From Porites lobata (Eukaryota; Cnidaria; Anthozoa; Scleractinia; Poritidae), in NCBI GenBank assembly GCA_942486035.1, contig CALNXK010000342.1:31001-95000 (forward strand): a stretch of 64,000 nucleotides of DNA, read 5' to 3'. The translations under genes were made by a program, and so were the position numbers. Positions 35,972 through 48,929 of the stretch are shown piece after piece. The notes below the pieces were generated by a model that did not search any database, was not told where the DNA came from, and saw only the letters and a program-made list of their open reading frames with translations. The stretch's first letter is position 1. Each line of letters opens with the position of its first letter.

Positions 35972-38900
35972 AACTCATCAGACACTCCGATCTTGCTTTC
36001 CAAACGCAACGTAAAGGCATTTCGGTCTGTGGTGTTTGATAAAGTTTGAAGCCTCTTTGACATCACCCAAATACAAGATTTTCCTGGTTATGAAGTTTCT
36101 CTTGAAAGTGCCATAACATGGATTATCAGGGAGTTCAGATTACATGGTGTGCAGAAAGAAATAATTGACCTAAGCCTCAAGCTTGATGGTAGGCCATTTG
36201 CAGGTGAGAACGCAATCTTTACTATACAGTGTAACTTATTTCCAGATTTCTTTATTGTATTTTGCAACAACTGTGTTGCACTTAAGAAAGAAAAACATAG
36301 AAACAAAATCAACAGTGAAATTGGGTTAAAAATTATGACACCAAGGGACATACAATAGTGTCCAAATTATTTCTTAACTGTGACTGAAACAAGTTCATCC
36401 TAACGAAACCCTGTGATCTTTTATCATGGGTGTAGTCTTGGACTGAAATAGTCTTTTTCGTCAGTATTCTTAAACATTTACCGTTCTGTATCCATAATTT
36501 TCACTTGAAAGATATTCAGTCATGGACAGTGCAGAGATAAAATAATGTAAAGCAGGGTATATAATATATGTGAGTTGAAAACTTGTTGTCCATATTATTG
36601 TTGTCTGTATTAGGGAGTAAATTTTAGAGAAAATACATGCTTTTTTTTGTTGCGACAAATCCGTTAAATACAGGTGTGTGTATTAAGTTTGGGGGGGGTA
36701 ACATCAAAGTGGCAGGGTAAACATAGCCAAACACTTTGAAATCTAGGTCATGAAGTGGTGCTTAAATTTTTGAAATGCCTTTTTTTGTTGTTTCCTCTCA
36801 TTTGTAGGGCGCAGTCAGGTCTTAATGGGTGTAGTCCCCAAAGACACACCATCCCTGTCTAATCATGAGAGCTACAAATCAGTGTGCCCTTTAGCTATTG
36901 CTAATTGTAAGGAAGACAGGTATGTTGTATTTAAATTTGATTCATTAGTCAAATAGTTATTTGTTTCCAAAATAACTAGTTTTGTTAGTGAAAATTTTTA
37001 TTGTACCTTTTAGACTGTGTAATTTTTGTTTGTCGACCAGTTATACATGCAAGCTGAAATAATTTGTGGATTTACAACAAATTTATTATATGAGGCCTAA
37101 AGGCCCCAGTAAATGATCATTTTTGAAAATTAATTTACCGCAAAGGTCTTAATTTATTAGTGGGCCACTCAAACCCGACCTTTATATGTTTTCAAGTCTT
37201 AAGAACTATCTGTCGCAGACTAGACTAGCAGTATGGTATTTCATTTTCCTTTTTTTTTCATTTTAGTAATAACTTCAGTTTACTGGTAACTTTACTTTTG
37301 ATTATTACTAGGAAAAAAAAAAAAGCTAAAAAAGCTGATTGTTAATATCAACAAACAAAAGGATGCGCTAAAGAAGAATGAAATCACAGTGGATGGAGTG
37401 CATTATGCTGTGAGATTTAAAGGTAAGTTTCACATAATAATTAATAAGATATTTCTTAGTACCATAATTTTCAATCCAAATGCCTGCATGTACACCCTTG
37501 TAGAAATTAAGTATACTTTAAGTATACTTTAAGTATACTTTATATGTACTTCTCAGAAAAAAAGTACATTTGAAGTATACCTCGTTTGTACTTCCAGAAA
37601 AAAAGTATAAATGAAGTATATCTGGCAAATGTACTTCATTTATACTTCAAATACTTAAGTATACTTTAAGTATACTTTTTCAAACTTCAGTGCTTGTGAA
37701 AAATAGTTTCGCAAAGAAAAGTGTACTTTAAGTATACTTTGAAACTGAAAGACACATTCTGATCTGAGGATCTAAGAAGGTTTGTCCGGATCTTGAAATC
37801 ACTACAAGACAAAAGTATACTAAAAGCATCCTTTAAGTATATATAATTTAATTTCAAAATAATGTTCAGATCAAATCAGTTGAGATCATGTAAAGATTTC
37901 TTCAGAGTGATGAAGTATATAACAGGTTTCTAGATACACAGGGCACACATTAGCTGTTCAGTCGACTTCCTTCGTAAGAAGATCATCCGCCGATCGAATC
38001 CCTGGGCGAAATGGCAAAGTCGCACAGTTTCGGGCATTTCTTTAACGTCTTTCGTGGAATTTTTGCACTTGGCAGTAAAATATATCGGATGTAATTAAGG
38101 CCGGGGTCGTTTAACCTCCTTTTTTTACGAGGACCTTAAGAAATAGAACGAGAACTCGAAGCAAAACCATCGCTCATCGTCGGACATCTTTACGTTCGCG
38201 GAAAGAAATGCATATATGAAGGTGTTGAATTACCGCTGACTTCCAGTACCGTGGGAACATATACGGGATCTTTTGGATTTCCTAATACGGTCATGTATGA
38301 ATCATTTACAGCATACCTAACTTCCATATATGGTTTTGGCGGGCGATACAGATTCGAAGGAACGTTCGTTGAGCTTTGCCGAGAGTGTCTTCAAGATATT
38401 TATACGCTTGGAATATTGCCTTTAATTTATCTTCACAATTCGAGTACAATATGAGTGGAACTTGAAACGAAAACAAAAGAAGTACACCATGACTGAATTT
38501 TGACGATACAAGTAAGTTTTGGGGTAGAAAATGTATCGGTTCCAGTCGTTTCAATATATATCGATTCTTCTTTGCAAGCCATTTGCAAATGACACACGAG
38601 TTAAGCCTTAAGGTTTACAAAGTTAAAGCTTGTTTACCTCGCCTAAAGTGCAGTGTAAATTCAAAATATAAAACCCAAGTCTTGTTCTCCTTAGATCGCA
38701 TTTCGTTCCAGTTTTTGTACGTAATAGGTAGACATATTTCTTTAATAAGGTAATGGCACAATTTACTTTGTAGCCAAAGAGTACAGATCTAATCATTCTT
38801 GTCTATTAAACATTTACTAAAATTAAGAAGAATATTGTGTGATGGTTCTAAGCAATAATTATTAAGTACAAGTGAGTTAAAGAAAGTTCAGAAAGAAACC

Positions 38901-41762
38901 TGTTAATATACAAGCACCTTCCTTGAAATGATCTCATTGTCAATGAAAATTTTACTAAAATCAAGAAGAATAATATATTATGGTAATCAAATGCAGTGAT
39001 TTCCTTTGATAGGAATAGAAAATGTATATTTTTATGTTGTGGAAACCTATTTCAACAAGATTTGCAATATATTTTTTTATAATTTCTTAGTACATTTGTA
39101 TTGCTTTAAGTTAAGGGTAGTTTTTTTTGTTATATCAATAAATGATTTTACAAAATAATTGATCCAAGTCTGACGTGTCTCAGTGATTGATTAACATATT
39201 GCATTGAGTATACTTTAAGTATAATTTTAAGTATACTTGAAGTATACTTCCCATTAAGTATACTTCAAGTATACTTTAATTAAGTATACTTTAAGTATAC
39301 TTTTTAGGTGTCGAAAAGTTGTGTACTTAAAGTATACTTCTGGTAAGTATACTTAAAGTATACTTTAAGTACAAATGAAGTATACTTTTTAAAGTGTTTA
39401 TCACCTATATAAAGTATACTTTAAATGTACTGAATTTCTGCAAGGGCATTGACCACTCTTTTCAAAAATTTATAGCTACAGTTATACTTGACCTGAAGGC
39501 CCTCTATTTTTTGCTGGAACAAATAGGGAAAGCGAACCTTAAGCTTGGGAAACGAGGAACTGAAGTAGATTGTTGCTTTATCTGCAAAGCATTGAGGGTA
39601 TGTGGATACATTCAAAATCTCTGAGTCAACAAATTCTACTATGCAGGTTTTGACCTTACCAATGACCAACTTACTAATATAGTACTATTAGATTTTCAGT
39701 TGTGCTGGGTAAAATTTCTTAGAAAAAACTAGCTATGAATAATGGCTATTTTTATGGGATGTTGCGATCTTGGTCCACATACAGTTTGTTTGAAACACTT
39801 TAGCATGTCCAAGGCCAACATTGGAGGGTAATTTAGTTATAGTTTTGGTTTACTAAGAATTCTCCGATGATACTTGTTGAGGCATATAGCCCTTGATTAT
39901 TCATGAATTTCAGCATTTGTAGTTGTCATTTTGAATTCACAGTAACTTCTAGTTATAAAAGGCATTCAAAACATTAAGGTTATCTCAATACGGTTAACCT
40001 CTATTCAAAAAATTAAATTCCCTGGTATAGTGAGTGAATCCCTTCATCCCAGCATTTATAGCTTAACAAGTATGTTTTCTATGAAAGACTCACTTTTTAT
40101 ATAGACCTCATTTTAGCAATAATATTTTGTAAATTAAGCCTTGCCTTTTGTTAATAAGGGGAAGTTCCACTGCATGGAAAAGGAAGCAAAAAGCTTTTTT
40201 TGGAAAAACATGGTGTTTAATGCCCCTGTCTATAAAATGTTGGCAATTATCCTTGTCTTGTTTTCCTAGAGAGCACATATTATTTTCCTATAATAATGTA
40301 CCACAGTCTTCCTTTACTGTAGGTGTGTCAATGTTGTAGGGGCACTGTCATAAAAGACTGAAAACCTGTCGAGAAAAATACTTGAGTTTGAAATCTATAA
40401 AACTGTTAAGTACATATCCCCCACAACTAACAGAATAATTAATCTTCTTTTTTCTAGTTTCAAAGGCATCCGTGATGACTTAGAGTTCCTTCTTAAAGAG
40501 GATTTATCGTCTATTAATCTCTGCGCCTTTCACTGTGAACTTAGAAATACCGAAGAGTTGTTGTCATCATTGGGTTTGTTTTTGTACAAAGTGGGTTCAC
40601 TTGATGAATGTAATGCCGAATTGGCAAATTATGGCCCTGAGAATTTTAGCAGCAGAATAACAGTGAAGATGAAGGAGGGCCAAGAAACTGCTGTTGAAAA
40701 GCACAGCATCCAGGTGTCTTCATTTTCAGGTACCTTCTATATTGTTTCATTTTTATCATGATTGCTTTCATTCCCTTTATCCGCTTCAGGGCTTTTACTT
40801 TTGTGCTGTAGCAGCTGCTTGAGTTTCATTTGTACAATACCTTGATCCTTAATATGAAAACGGTAACACTGCTTTGTAATGAAGATTTCATTAAGTTGTG
40901 AATTTAAATCCTGTTTGTTTCTTTCTGTACTATTTTTCCGGAAGGTTCTACTGATCGTGAGTTCCTCACAAACATTGAAACGATTGTCAGGAACTCCTTG
41001 CTTCATGACAAATTTAAGTCATTTTTTGCTGATCCAGAAAGTGCTAGAGAGGCACTCCTGAATAAGGTCACAATATTTTGTAATGATAGAATCAAGGTAT
41101 GGCTCAGGATATCACATGATTTGAATGTTTCACTTAAACCAGTGCAACACACAATAATATTTTTTGTGCAGTATGTAGAAGCATACACTGAAAAAAATGG
41201 TTTCTGTTTAAAATATTCAATGAATTTTTAAAAATTTGTTTTAGTACTATCAGGACATGGCTATTTCAGACACATTTACCAGAGACTTTGGTTCAATTAA
41301 ATCAAAGGAGGAGACTATTACCCTCACAGGTTCAGGTACATGTTACAGTCATTATACTGTTATTTAAAACCTTTCCTTCCCTTTGACTGTGATAAACTAG
41401 ACAGTTTGAATTAATGACTGCATTTATATCCATCTACACTGGAAGTTGTGATAGGCTAGCTAGCACTGTTAGTATTAATATAACCCCATGACGTGACCAT
41501 TGTGTATCAAGGGTACATCATTATTGCATCAGATTACTACATCCCAACTGAGTGAATGTTCCTTAGCATGTACAGCACACCCAGTGGTTTGTGTTCTTGC
41601 ATAATAGTCCTCCCTTAAAAAGAATACCCCCTTACACTTTGTGATGTGACTACCTAACCTGTTTTCCTTAGAAGCTGTAAAAGAAGTTCAGAGAAGACTG
41701 GAATTCTGGCAGGGCAGACTACGTAAATCAAGGAAAATTTGTGGAGCTGTCAGAAAAGTGTG
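35972..41762 (+). pseudogene. Remnant of a multi-exon host gene, unknown function (transposase-like features)
   Basis: Candidate exons with splice signals: 35972-36203 (ends LKLDGRPFAG|GTGAG; in-frame TGA at 36047), 36808-36919 (SQVLMGVVPKDTPSL), 37312-37422 (ITVDGVHYAVRFK|GTAAG), about 39480-39600 (DLKALYFLLEQIGK...CCFICKAL), 40458-40729, about 40945-41096, about 41246-41330 and about 41671. The order DGRP, QVxxGxVP, DGxxYxVxF, DLKAL, CxxC is one I associate, at low confidence, with repeated transposase-like proteins of cnidarians. The stop codon and a large insertion in the intron after 37422 point to decay. Confidence 0.5.
37500..39430. mobile_element. Non-autonomous DNA element with AAGTATACTT-rich ends
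   Basis: Both ends (37509-37740 and 39205-39425) consist of many copies of the palindrome AAGTATACTT, often as TTAAGTATACTTTAAGTATA. The 1.4-kb centre is unrelated and non-coding apart from a short frame at 38251-38454. It sits inside an intron of the gene remnant. The layout fits a MITE-like transposon with repetitive subterminal transposase-binding sites. Confidence 0.75.
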
Positions 41763-43011
41763 TTGGTGGGTCAGTTGCTAAAGGGAAACGAGGAAAAAAA
41801 GGCAGAAGGTGGACAATGCTGATCTTTCTCAGTTATCTGATTATGCAGCAGAAGTGTTTTACCAATTTTGTTAAAAGTAATTAAATAATCAAGTCTTTTT
41901 TTACTTAATTGGAAGACATGTTGGACAGTTTTATGAGAAATAAGATATCGGGCAAAATCCAGACACGTTAAGTTAAAACTAGTCAAGCTGATTTTGCTTT
42001 TTTGAACAAAATTCTTAACTTTAACAAGTGGTAGTTACAAAACACAGGTCACAAGGGAAGGTCACTGCATACTCTTATAAAGAAAAACTGAGATAGGCAT
42101 GCAGTTTCCCCTTAACTTAATACACCTCAATTCAGATTGTAATTTGGGCTTTTCATATAATTATTCACTTTGATTTCAGGTTGACACTGACTGGAAAGAC
42201 ATTTCTGAAGTTATTAGAAGTAGTGTCTTCGAGGAAGATTAGCAAGATTTAATTGACATTTTTGACATACAGGTATGTGTCAGGTAATTCACTTTTAGTA
42301 AGAGTGTAAATACGTACCCTTTGAAAATGAAGTCCTCTTAATGGAAAATATGCATAATGTCTAAAACTATTACAACAATAAATTTAGACAAGAAGGTTAA
42401 TACAGCTGTAGTGGAGTTTCTTGTAAATCTTTCAGCAGAGACTGACCAGCAATTAAAAGCCATTGCATGACGAGAAATTCAAAAATAATTTCCAATCACT
42501 TTAACTGACATTCAAAAACTCATTAATAATCCATAAAGAAAAAACAAAAGAAAGAAATGCTTAATGAGTGTCTATCTGATAAAGGCACGGCTAAACTTTA
42601 CATGCAATTTTTTAGATTAAAAAAAAAACAGACCTAAATATTAATACAAGATCTATATCAGAGATTTTGAAGCCCTTCAAAAAATTTGCAGTCATTTATA
42701 ATCAGAACCTGGATATACACTCATGCTGGTCTTTTAAACAATACTTAAAGTTTGATTATAGAATGAGGCACATACATTATTATTTTAAAAGTAAAATGTT
42801 TTTCCCTTCTAAAATGTTTAAGATATTCACAAAGTACAGGTCACATTCCCCAGGTAATAAGTACATGTCACTGCTCCATGGATGAATTGCCAAACCACAC
42901 AGATTCCCCTCTATCTAATAGAGCATTTTGTTAAGAGTTTAGGGCTTGCAAATACTTTTAATGCTAAAATTGTGAAAGGTTTCAACCCAGGAGTATAATA
43001 CCATCACTGAC

Positions 43012-43140
43012 GTGATACAATTCACTTTGACTGAGCTGAAGATGACTACCGCACAGGTTGTCGAAACGTCAGTCACTGTCAACAACAACAGTCCTATTCA
43101 GGACTATGTTCACCCGGATGATCAAACTCAACCTACTTTT
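43012..43140. repeat. Insertion present only in duplication unit 1
   Basis: GATGACTACCGCACAGGTTG, TCGAAACGTCAGTCACTGTC and the following CCGGATGATCAAACTCAACC are absent from the matching place in unit 2 (near 46310), where the sequence goes straight from TTTTAATGCTA to TTCATTTGTC. It probably inserted after the duplication, or was lost in unit 2. Its composition recalls a dispersed anthozoan repeat. Confidence 0.65.
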
Positions 43141-43292
43141 AAATTCATTTGTCTGTATCATGGTGAACTGTACTCTGACAGTGTGGAAAAGTTACCTGTA
43201 TTTTAGACCCACCGTCAGTTACTGCACAGTCTTCAATGTTGATTTTGACAACTGTTTAACATGTATGGAAATATGCCTCTTTTTTCTTTTAG

Positions 43293-43514
43293 TGCAAAGA
43301 ATGGGAATTCCTTGTAAGGGAAGTGTTTGGCTGCAACCTGGGCACTGGTGATTATGGCCACATCACCACTGAACATGCCAGCATGCTGTTTAGAAACCAC
43401 CTCAGCTTGAGGGAGTATTCAAATCAAGGCTTTGAGGCAGCACACTCATCACAGTGTCAGTTATATTCAAAGGCTACTTCCCATGACAGGCATGGTCATG
43501 CTACATCAAGTTAG
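43293..43514 (+). pseudogene. 3' exon of the duplicated gene, better-preserved copy
   Basis: After CTTTTTTTTCTTTTAG the frame stays open for 73 codons: WEFLVREVFGCNLGTGDYGH, ITTEHASMLFRNH, and EAAHSSQCQLYSKATSHDRH. The dense His/Glu pattern is like the C-terminal part of the transposase-like family noted for the upstream exons. The unit 2 copy at 46471-46690 has changes that break this frame. Confidence 0.5.
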
Positions 43515-44818
43515 TTTTATATTTTACTTTTTATTATTATTACTTTTATATTATCATACATCTCAACACTACAGTACTTGAAACTAATAATTTATCACCT
43601 ACTTAAATATTGTTAGAACTAAACTAAAGTACAACTCTTTTTATAGAAAGGTTAGGAAGCTCAACATTTCATTTTCACATTGTTTTGTGATACCACAGAT
43701 GATGCATAGTTCATAAGGACACGAAAAGCTCTTGAATTTTAACTACCCTCTTAAAAGCTCCTGAATCTAAGTGGAGTCAATGGAAAATCCTTGAACTTTA
43801 AATCTTGTTTTGAATATCCTTTAATCTTAAGAGTTTTCGTTGTTAGCAAAATAATTTCCTGTTGGAGAACATCCATAGGTATTAAAAATACCTTTAGCAT
43901 CAGTTTTTCATGGGATTACTGCAAACTGTAAACTGCAGTCTGCAGTCACCCATTTGCAGTTCTTTAGGCAGACATTCATTGTTTATCACCAGCTCTAACT
44001 TAGCACATCAGAGGGTGGTGTAGAAAGCTGCTTCGTGCTTTTAAATGTAAGGCTGAACAATAATATTATTGTTAGTGGCAAAAACATTGCTGTAAGTCAC
44101 CTACTGCTGTAAGCCTTTCCTGCCATTCGAACTTGAACTGCAAACTGCAAACGCAACCAGAAGATTGACCAGTCAACTTTCTTATATTTGAGACCTGTTT
44201 GCAGTGTCCCATGCATGAAAAACCTGATGCTAAAGATCTTTATTAAAATTTAAATGCCAATTTACAGTTAGTATTGAAGTCATTGTTCAAGGCATACCAT
44301 TCTTAGTAAAATTAATCAGTGTTTGGGAGTTACACTGTACATGTTCTTGAATAATATGTATCTTATTGATGTGTGAAAACTAGAATCCATTGGGGGAAAA
44401 GGCAAAGTCTGGTTTAATCACATGTTCTTGTTGGTATTGAAGTTGTTGGCACTTTTGATTAATCAACTTTATTTCATTATATTAAGTCCAACAGATTTTG
44501 CAACATTTCTTTTGTGAAAAGTTACTGTTCCTGCGGCTTTGCTTCAGAATGGCTATAGAGAGCATGGAAAAATAATGGTGATTATCTTCTAAAATGTTTG
44601 CAGCTAGAAACTTTATATAATTGAACTTCTTTTTATGTCAGTCCCTTAGATGTGTAGTGAAATGTATTCTCCCTTGTTGATCGAGACGTTATGTAAAAAA
44701 CTGAGAGTTGTGACATATTTCCATAAAAAGCGTACACTATATTCAATCGGTCGGCTACGAAGTTTAGAAAAAATGCCCCCCAAGTATGCAGTTTTCTCAA
44801 CAGTTTTGTCCAAGATTG

Positions 44819-47797
44819 TAGCACTGTTAGTATTAATACAACCCCATGACATGACCATTGTGTATCAAGGGTGCATCATTATTGCATCAGATTACTGCAT
44901 CTCAACTGACTGAATGTTCCTTAGCATGTACAGCACACCCAGTGGTTTGTGTTCTTGCATAATAGTCCTCCCTTAAAAAGAATACCCCCTTACTCTTTGT
45001 GATGTGACTACCTAACCTGTTTTCCTTAGAAACTGGAAAAGAAGTTCAGAGAAGACTGGAATTCTGGCTGGGCAGACTACGTGAAATCGAGGAAAGATAT
45101 GTGGAGCTGTCAGAGAAGTGTGTTGGTGGGTCGGTTGCTAAAGGGAAATGAGGAAAGAAAAGGCAGAAGGTGGACAATGTTGATCTTTCTCAGCTATCTA
45201 GAAGTGTTCTACCAATTTTTTTTAAAGGTAATCAAATAATCAAGTCTTTTTTTACTTAATTGGAAGACACACTGGACAGTTTTATGAGAAGTAAGATATG
45301 GGGCAAAATCCAGACACATTAAGTTAAAACTAGTCAAGCTGATTTTGCTTTTTTGAACAAAATTCTTAACTTTAATAAGTGGCAGTTACAAAACACAGGT
45401 CGCAAGGCAAGGTCACTGCGTGCTCTTATAAAAAAACTGAGATGGGCATGCAGTTTCCCCTTAACTTAAAACACCTCATTTCAGATTGTAATTTGGGCTT
45501 TTCGTATAATTATTCATTTTGATTTCAGGTTTACACTGACTGGAAAGACATTTCTGAAGTTATTAGAAGTAGTGTCTTCGAGGAAGATTAGCAAGATTTA
45601 ATTGACATTGTTGACATACAGGTATGTGTCAGGTAATTCACTTTTAGTAAGAGTGTAAAGTACCATTTGAAAATGAAGTCCTCTTAATGGAAAATATGAA
45701 TGATGTCTAAAACTATTACAATAATAAATTTAGACAAGAAGGTTAATACAGCTGTAGTGGAGTTTCTTGTAAATCTTTCACCAGAGACCAGCAATTAAAA
45801 GCCATTGCATGACAAGAAATTCAAAAATAGTTTCCAGTCACTTTAACTGACATTCAAAAACTCATTAATAATCCATGAAGAAAAAACAAAAAAAAGATAT
45901 GCTTAATGAGTGTCTATCTGACAAAGGTACGGCTAGACTTTACATGCAATTTTTTACATTAAAAAAAAAAACAGACCTAAATATTAGTACAAGATCTATA
46001 TCAGAGACTTTGAAGCCGTTCAAAAAATTTGCAGTCATGTATAATCAGAACGTGGAAATATATACACTCAGGCTGGTCTTTTAAACAATGCTTAAAGTTT
46101 GATTATAGAATGAGGCACATACATTATTATTTTAAAAGGAAAATGTTTATATCTCTCCTAAAATGTTTAAGATATTCACAAAGTACAGGTCACATTCCAC
46201 AGGTAAGAAGTACATGTCACTGCTCCAAAGATGAATTGCCAAACCACACAGATTCCCCTCTATCTAATAGAGCATTTTGTTAAGAGTTTAGGGCTTGCAA
46301 ACACTTTTAATGCTATTCATTTGTCTGTATCATGGTGAACTGTACTCTGACAGTGTGGAAAAGTTACCTGTATTTTAATTAGACCCGCTGTCAGTTTAAC
46401 TGCACAGTCTTCAGTGTTGATTTTGACAACTGTTTAACACCCATGGAAATATGCCTCTTTTTTCTTTTAGTGCAAAGAATGGGGATTCCTTTTAAGGGAA
46501 GTGTTTGGCTGCAACCTGGGCGCTGGTGATTATGGCCACATCACCATTGAACATGCCAGCATGCTGTTTAGAAACCACCTCGAGCTTGAGAGAGTATTCA
46601 AATCAAGGCTTTAATTGAGGCAGCACACTCTTTACAGCTCAGTTAATGGCTACTTCCCATGACAGGCATGGTCATGCTACATCAAGTTAGTTTTATCTTT
46701 TACTTTTTTAGTACTTTATTTTTTTTATATATTATCATACATCTCAACACTACAGTACTTGAAACTAATTTTGTCACCTACTTAACTATTGTTAGAACTA
46801 AACTAACAACTCTTCTTATAGAAAGGTTAGGTTAAGTCGAGTTAATGGAAAATCCTTGAACTTTAAATCTTGTTTTGAATATCCTTTAATCTTGAGAGCT
46901 TTCATTGTTAGCAAAATAATTTCCTGTTGGAGAACATCCATAGGTATTAAAAATACCTTTAGCATCAGTTTTTCATGGGATACTGCAAACTGTAAACTGC
47001 AGTCTGCAGTCACCCATTTGCAGTTTCACTTTGCCTGGATTTTAAACTTTAGGCAGACATTCATTGTTTATCACCAGCTCTAACTAGCACATCAGAGGGT
47101 GGTGTAGAAAGCTGCTTTGTGCTTTTAAATGTAAGGCTGAACAATAATATTATTGTTATAGTGGCAAAAACATTGCTGTAAGTCACCTACTGCTGTAAGC
47201 CCTTCCTGCCATTCAAACTTGAACTGCAAACTGCTTTTGCATATTTGAGACCTGTTTGCAGTGTCCCATGCATGAAAAACCTGATGCTAAAGGTCTTTAT
47301 TGAAATTTTAAATGCCAATTTATAGTTAGTATTGGAAGTCATTGTTCAAGGCATACCATATTAGTAAAATATCAGTTTTTGGGAGCTACACTGTACATGT
47401 TCTTGAATATTATGTATCTTATTGTGTGAAAACTAGAATCCATTGGGGAAAAAGGCAAAGTCTGGTTTAATCACATGTTCTTGTTGGTGTTGAAGTTGTT
47501 GGCATTTTTGAATAATCAACTTTATTTCATTATATTAAGTCCAACAGATTTTGCAACATTTCTTTTTTGAAAAGTTGCTGTTCCTGCGGCTTTGCTTCAG
47601 AATGGCTATAGAGAGCATGGAAAATGGTGATTATCTTCTAAAATGTTTGCCAGCTAGAAACATTATATAATGGAACTTCTTTTTATGTCAGTCCCTTAGA
47701 TGTGTAGTCAAATGTATTCTCCCTTGTTGACACAACGTTATCTAAAAAACTGGCAGTTGTGTATTCCCATAAAAAGCATACACTATATTCAATGACA
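44819..47797. repeat. Tandem segmental duplication, unit 2
   Basis: Partner of 41461-44738. Several small deletions shorten it by about 300 bp, and its coding-like pieces carry frameshifts (for example after RLREIEERYVELSEKCVGGS near 45130), so it is not functional. Confidence 0.9.
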
Positions 47798-48929
47798 ACA
47801 TTACTATGCACTTCATCTTTTTCTACCTGGAATGGGGTGAGATAACATTAATATGTTGTCATTCTTCCTCTTGAGCAGTAGAAAACTAACCACATAAAAA
47901 CTTGCAGTAAGCTTTATAGAGCTTATTGAACACAGTCTTTTAAAATCCTTTTTGTTGACATTGTTGTTTTAACTGTGACTGGTTCCCTTATTCTGCCAAT
48001 GCCAATGTTTTTTTTTTGTATGTCAGGTAAACCATTCCACTTTAGAGGCTGCGGTTGGTCCAGAAAAAAAGAAGTGTCATGGTCAAAAGATGACATGGCC
48101 TGGATTTTCACCATGAATGACTTGTTCAACAAAATGTTTGGCAAGGATGCTCTTTCTTATGAATTTGACAAAGGTTTAAAATGAGTGGTAATATCACCCG
48201 ACTGTTTACCTATCTATCAATATGATCATGAATTGTGGGGGCAGCTCTTTCCTACAGTTGTGACCAGTTTTACTTCCTTCCTGGAACAGCCACAAAGTCC
48301 ACAAGCCATTCCAGCTAGCAGCCCAGCTTCCAGCAACACTGGCCAGTCAGCAGCTCTTCCACAAGCCTCTCATCAAGCCCCGCCACTAGCCCTTCAAATT
48401 CCAGTTGCATCCCTTCGTCCCGTGTCACGGTGGATACTAAAACTGCCTTTGTTCATCAACCATCAGAACCTTTGTTTATTCATGATTTACCAATTTGTGC
48501 TGCAAATGATTGTTCCAGAGGCCAACTTGCTACCCTTGATCTTCCGCCTGTAATTCAAATTCCGGATGATGACATCGAGCTGGTTGTTGATCCTGGGTGT
48601 CTTAACAATCCTCTGCAGTCCCCAGTCAGGCCTTCAGAATCAGTGATGATGAGGATTTCGACACTGCAGTCAAGTTTGGAGATCTTGGGGTGTTTGACAG
48701 CAGAGCTCTAGACATTTGGATGAAAGCATCAAAAGCTTCCTCCATTAAGTTTAGAGTCCAAGAAGAGGAAAATTGAATGAAAACTACAAGCACCACATTA
48801 ACCCCTCAGCAGATTAATGAAATTAGGGCTTTGCTTTTAGACAGTGAACCTGAAGAAGAAATCTTTAGAATTGGTGATGTGATGGTTGATGCTGAAGACC
48901 TTTCAACCCGAGTTGTTTCAAAGCTTTCA
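47798..48929 (+). other. Possible exon, Pro/Ser-rich, followed by weak coding signal
   Basis: After TTTTTTTTGTATGTCAG at about 48027 a frame opens (FHFRGCGWSRKKEVSWSKDD...FNKMFGKDALSYEF) up to 48184. A second frame to 48553/48711 encodes a Ser/Pro/Ala-rich piece (SPQAIPASSPASSNTGQSAA). These could be the last exons of the gene seen upstream. Not named. Confidence 0.35.

Larger units (their letters stand above)
41461..44738. repeat. Tandem segmental duplication, unit 1
   Basis: It starts AGCACTGTTAGTATTAATAT and matches 44819-47797 in the same order with small indels (offset 3358 bp at the start). It holds exon-like pieces (KEVQRRLEFW... near 41690, and the 43293 exon). Confidence 0.9.

Noticed and set aside
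37500..39430. CRISPR-like array from repeated AAGTATACTT
   Set aside because: The repeats are short palindromes with irregular spacing in eukaryotic DNA; there are no spacers of constant length.
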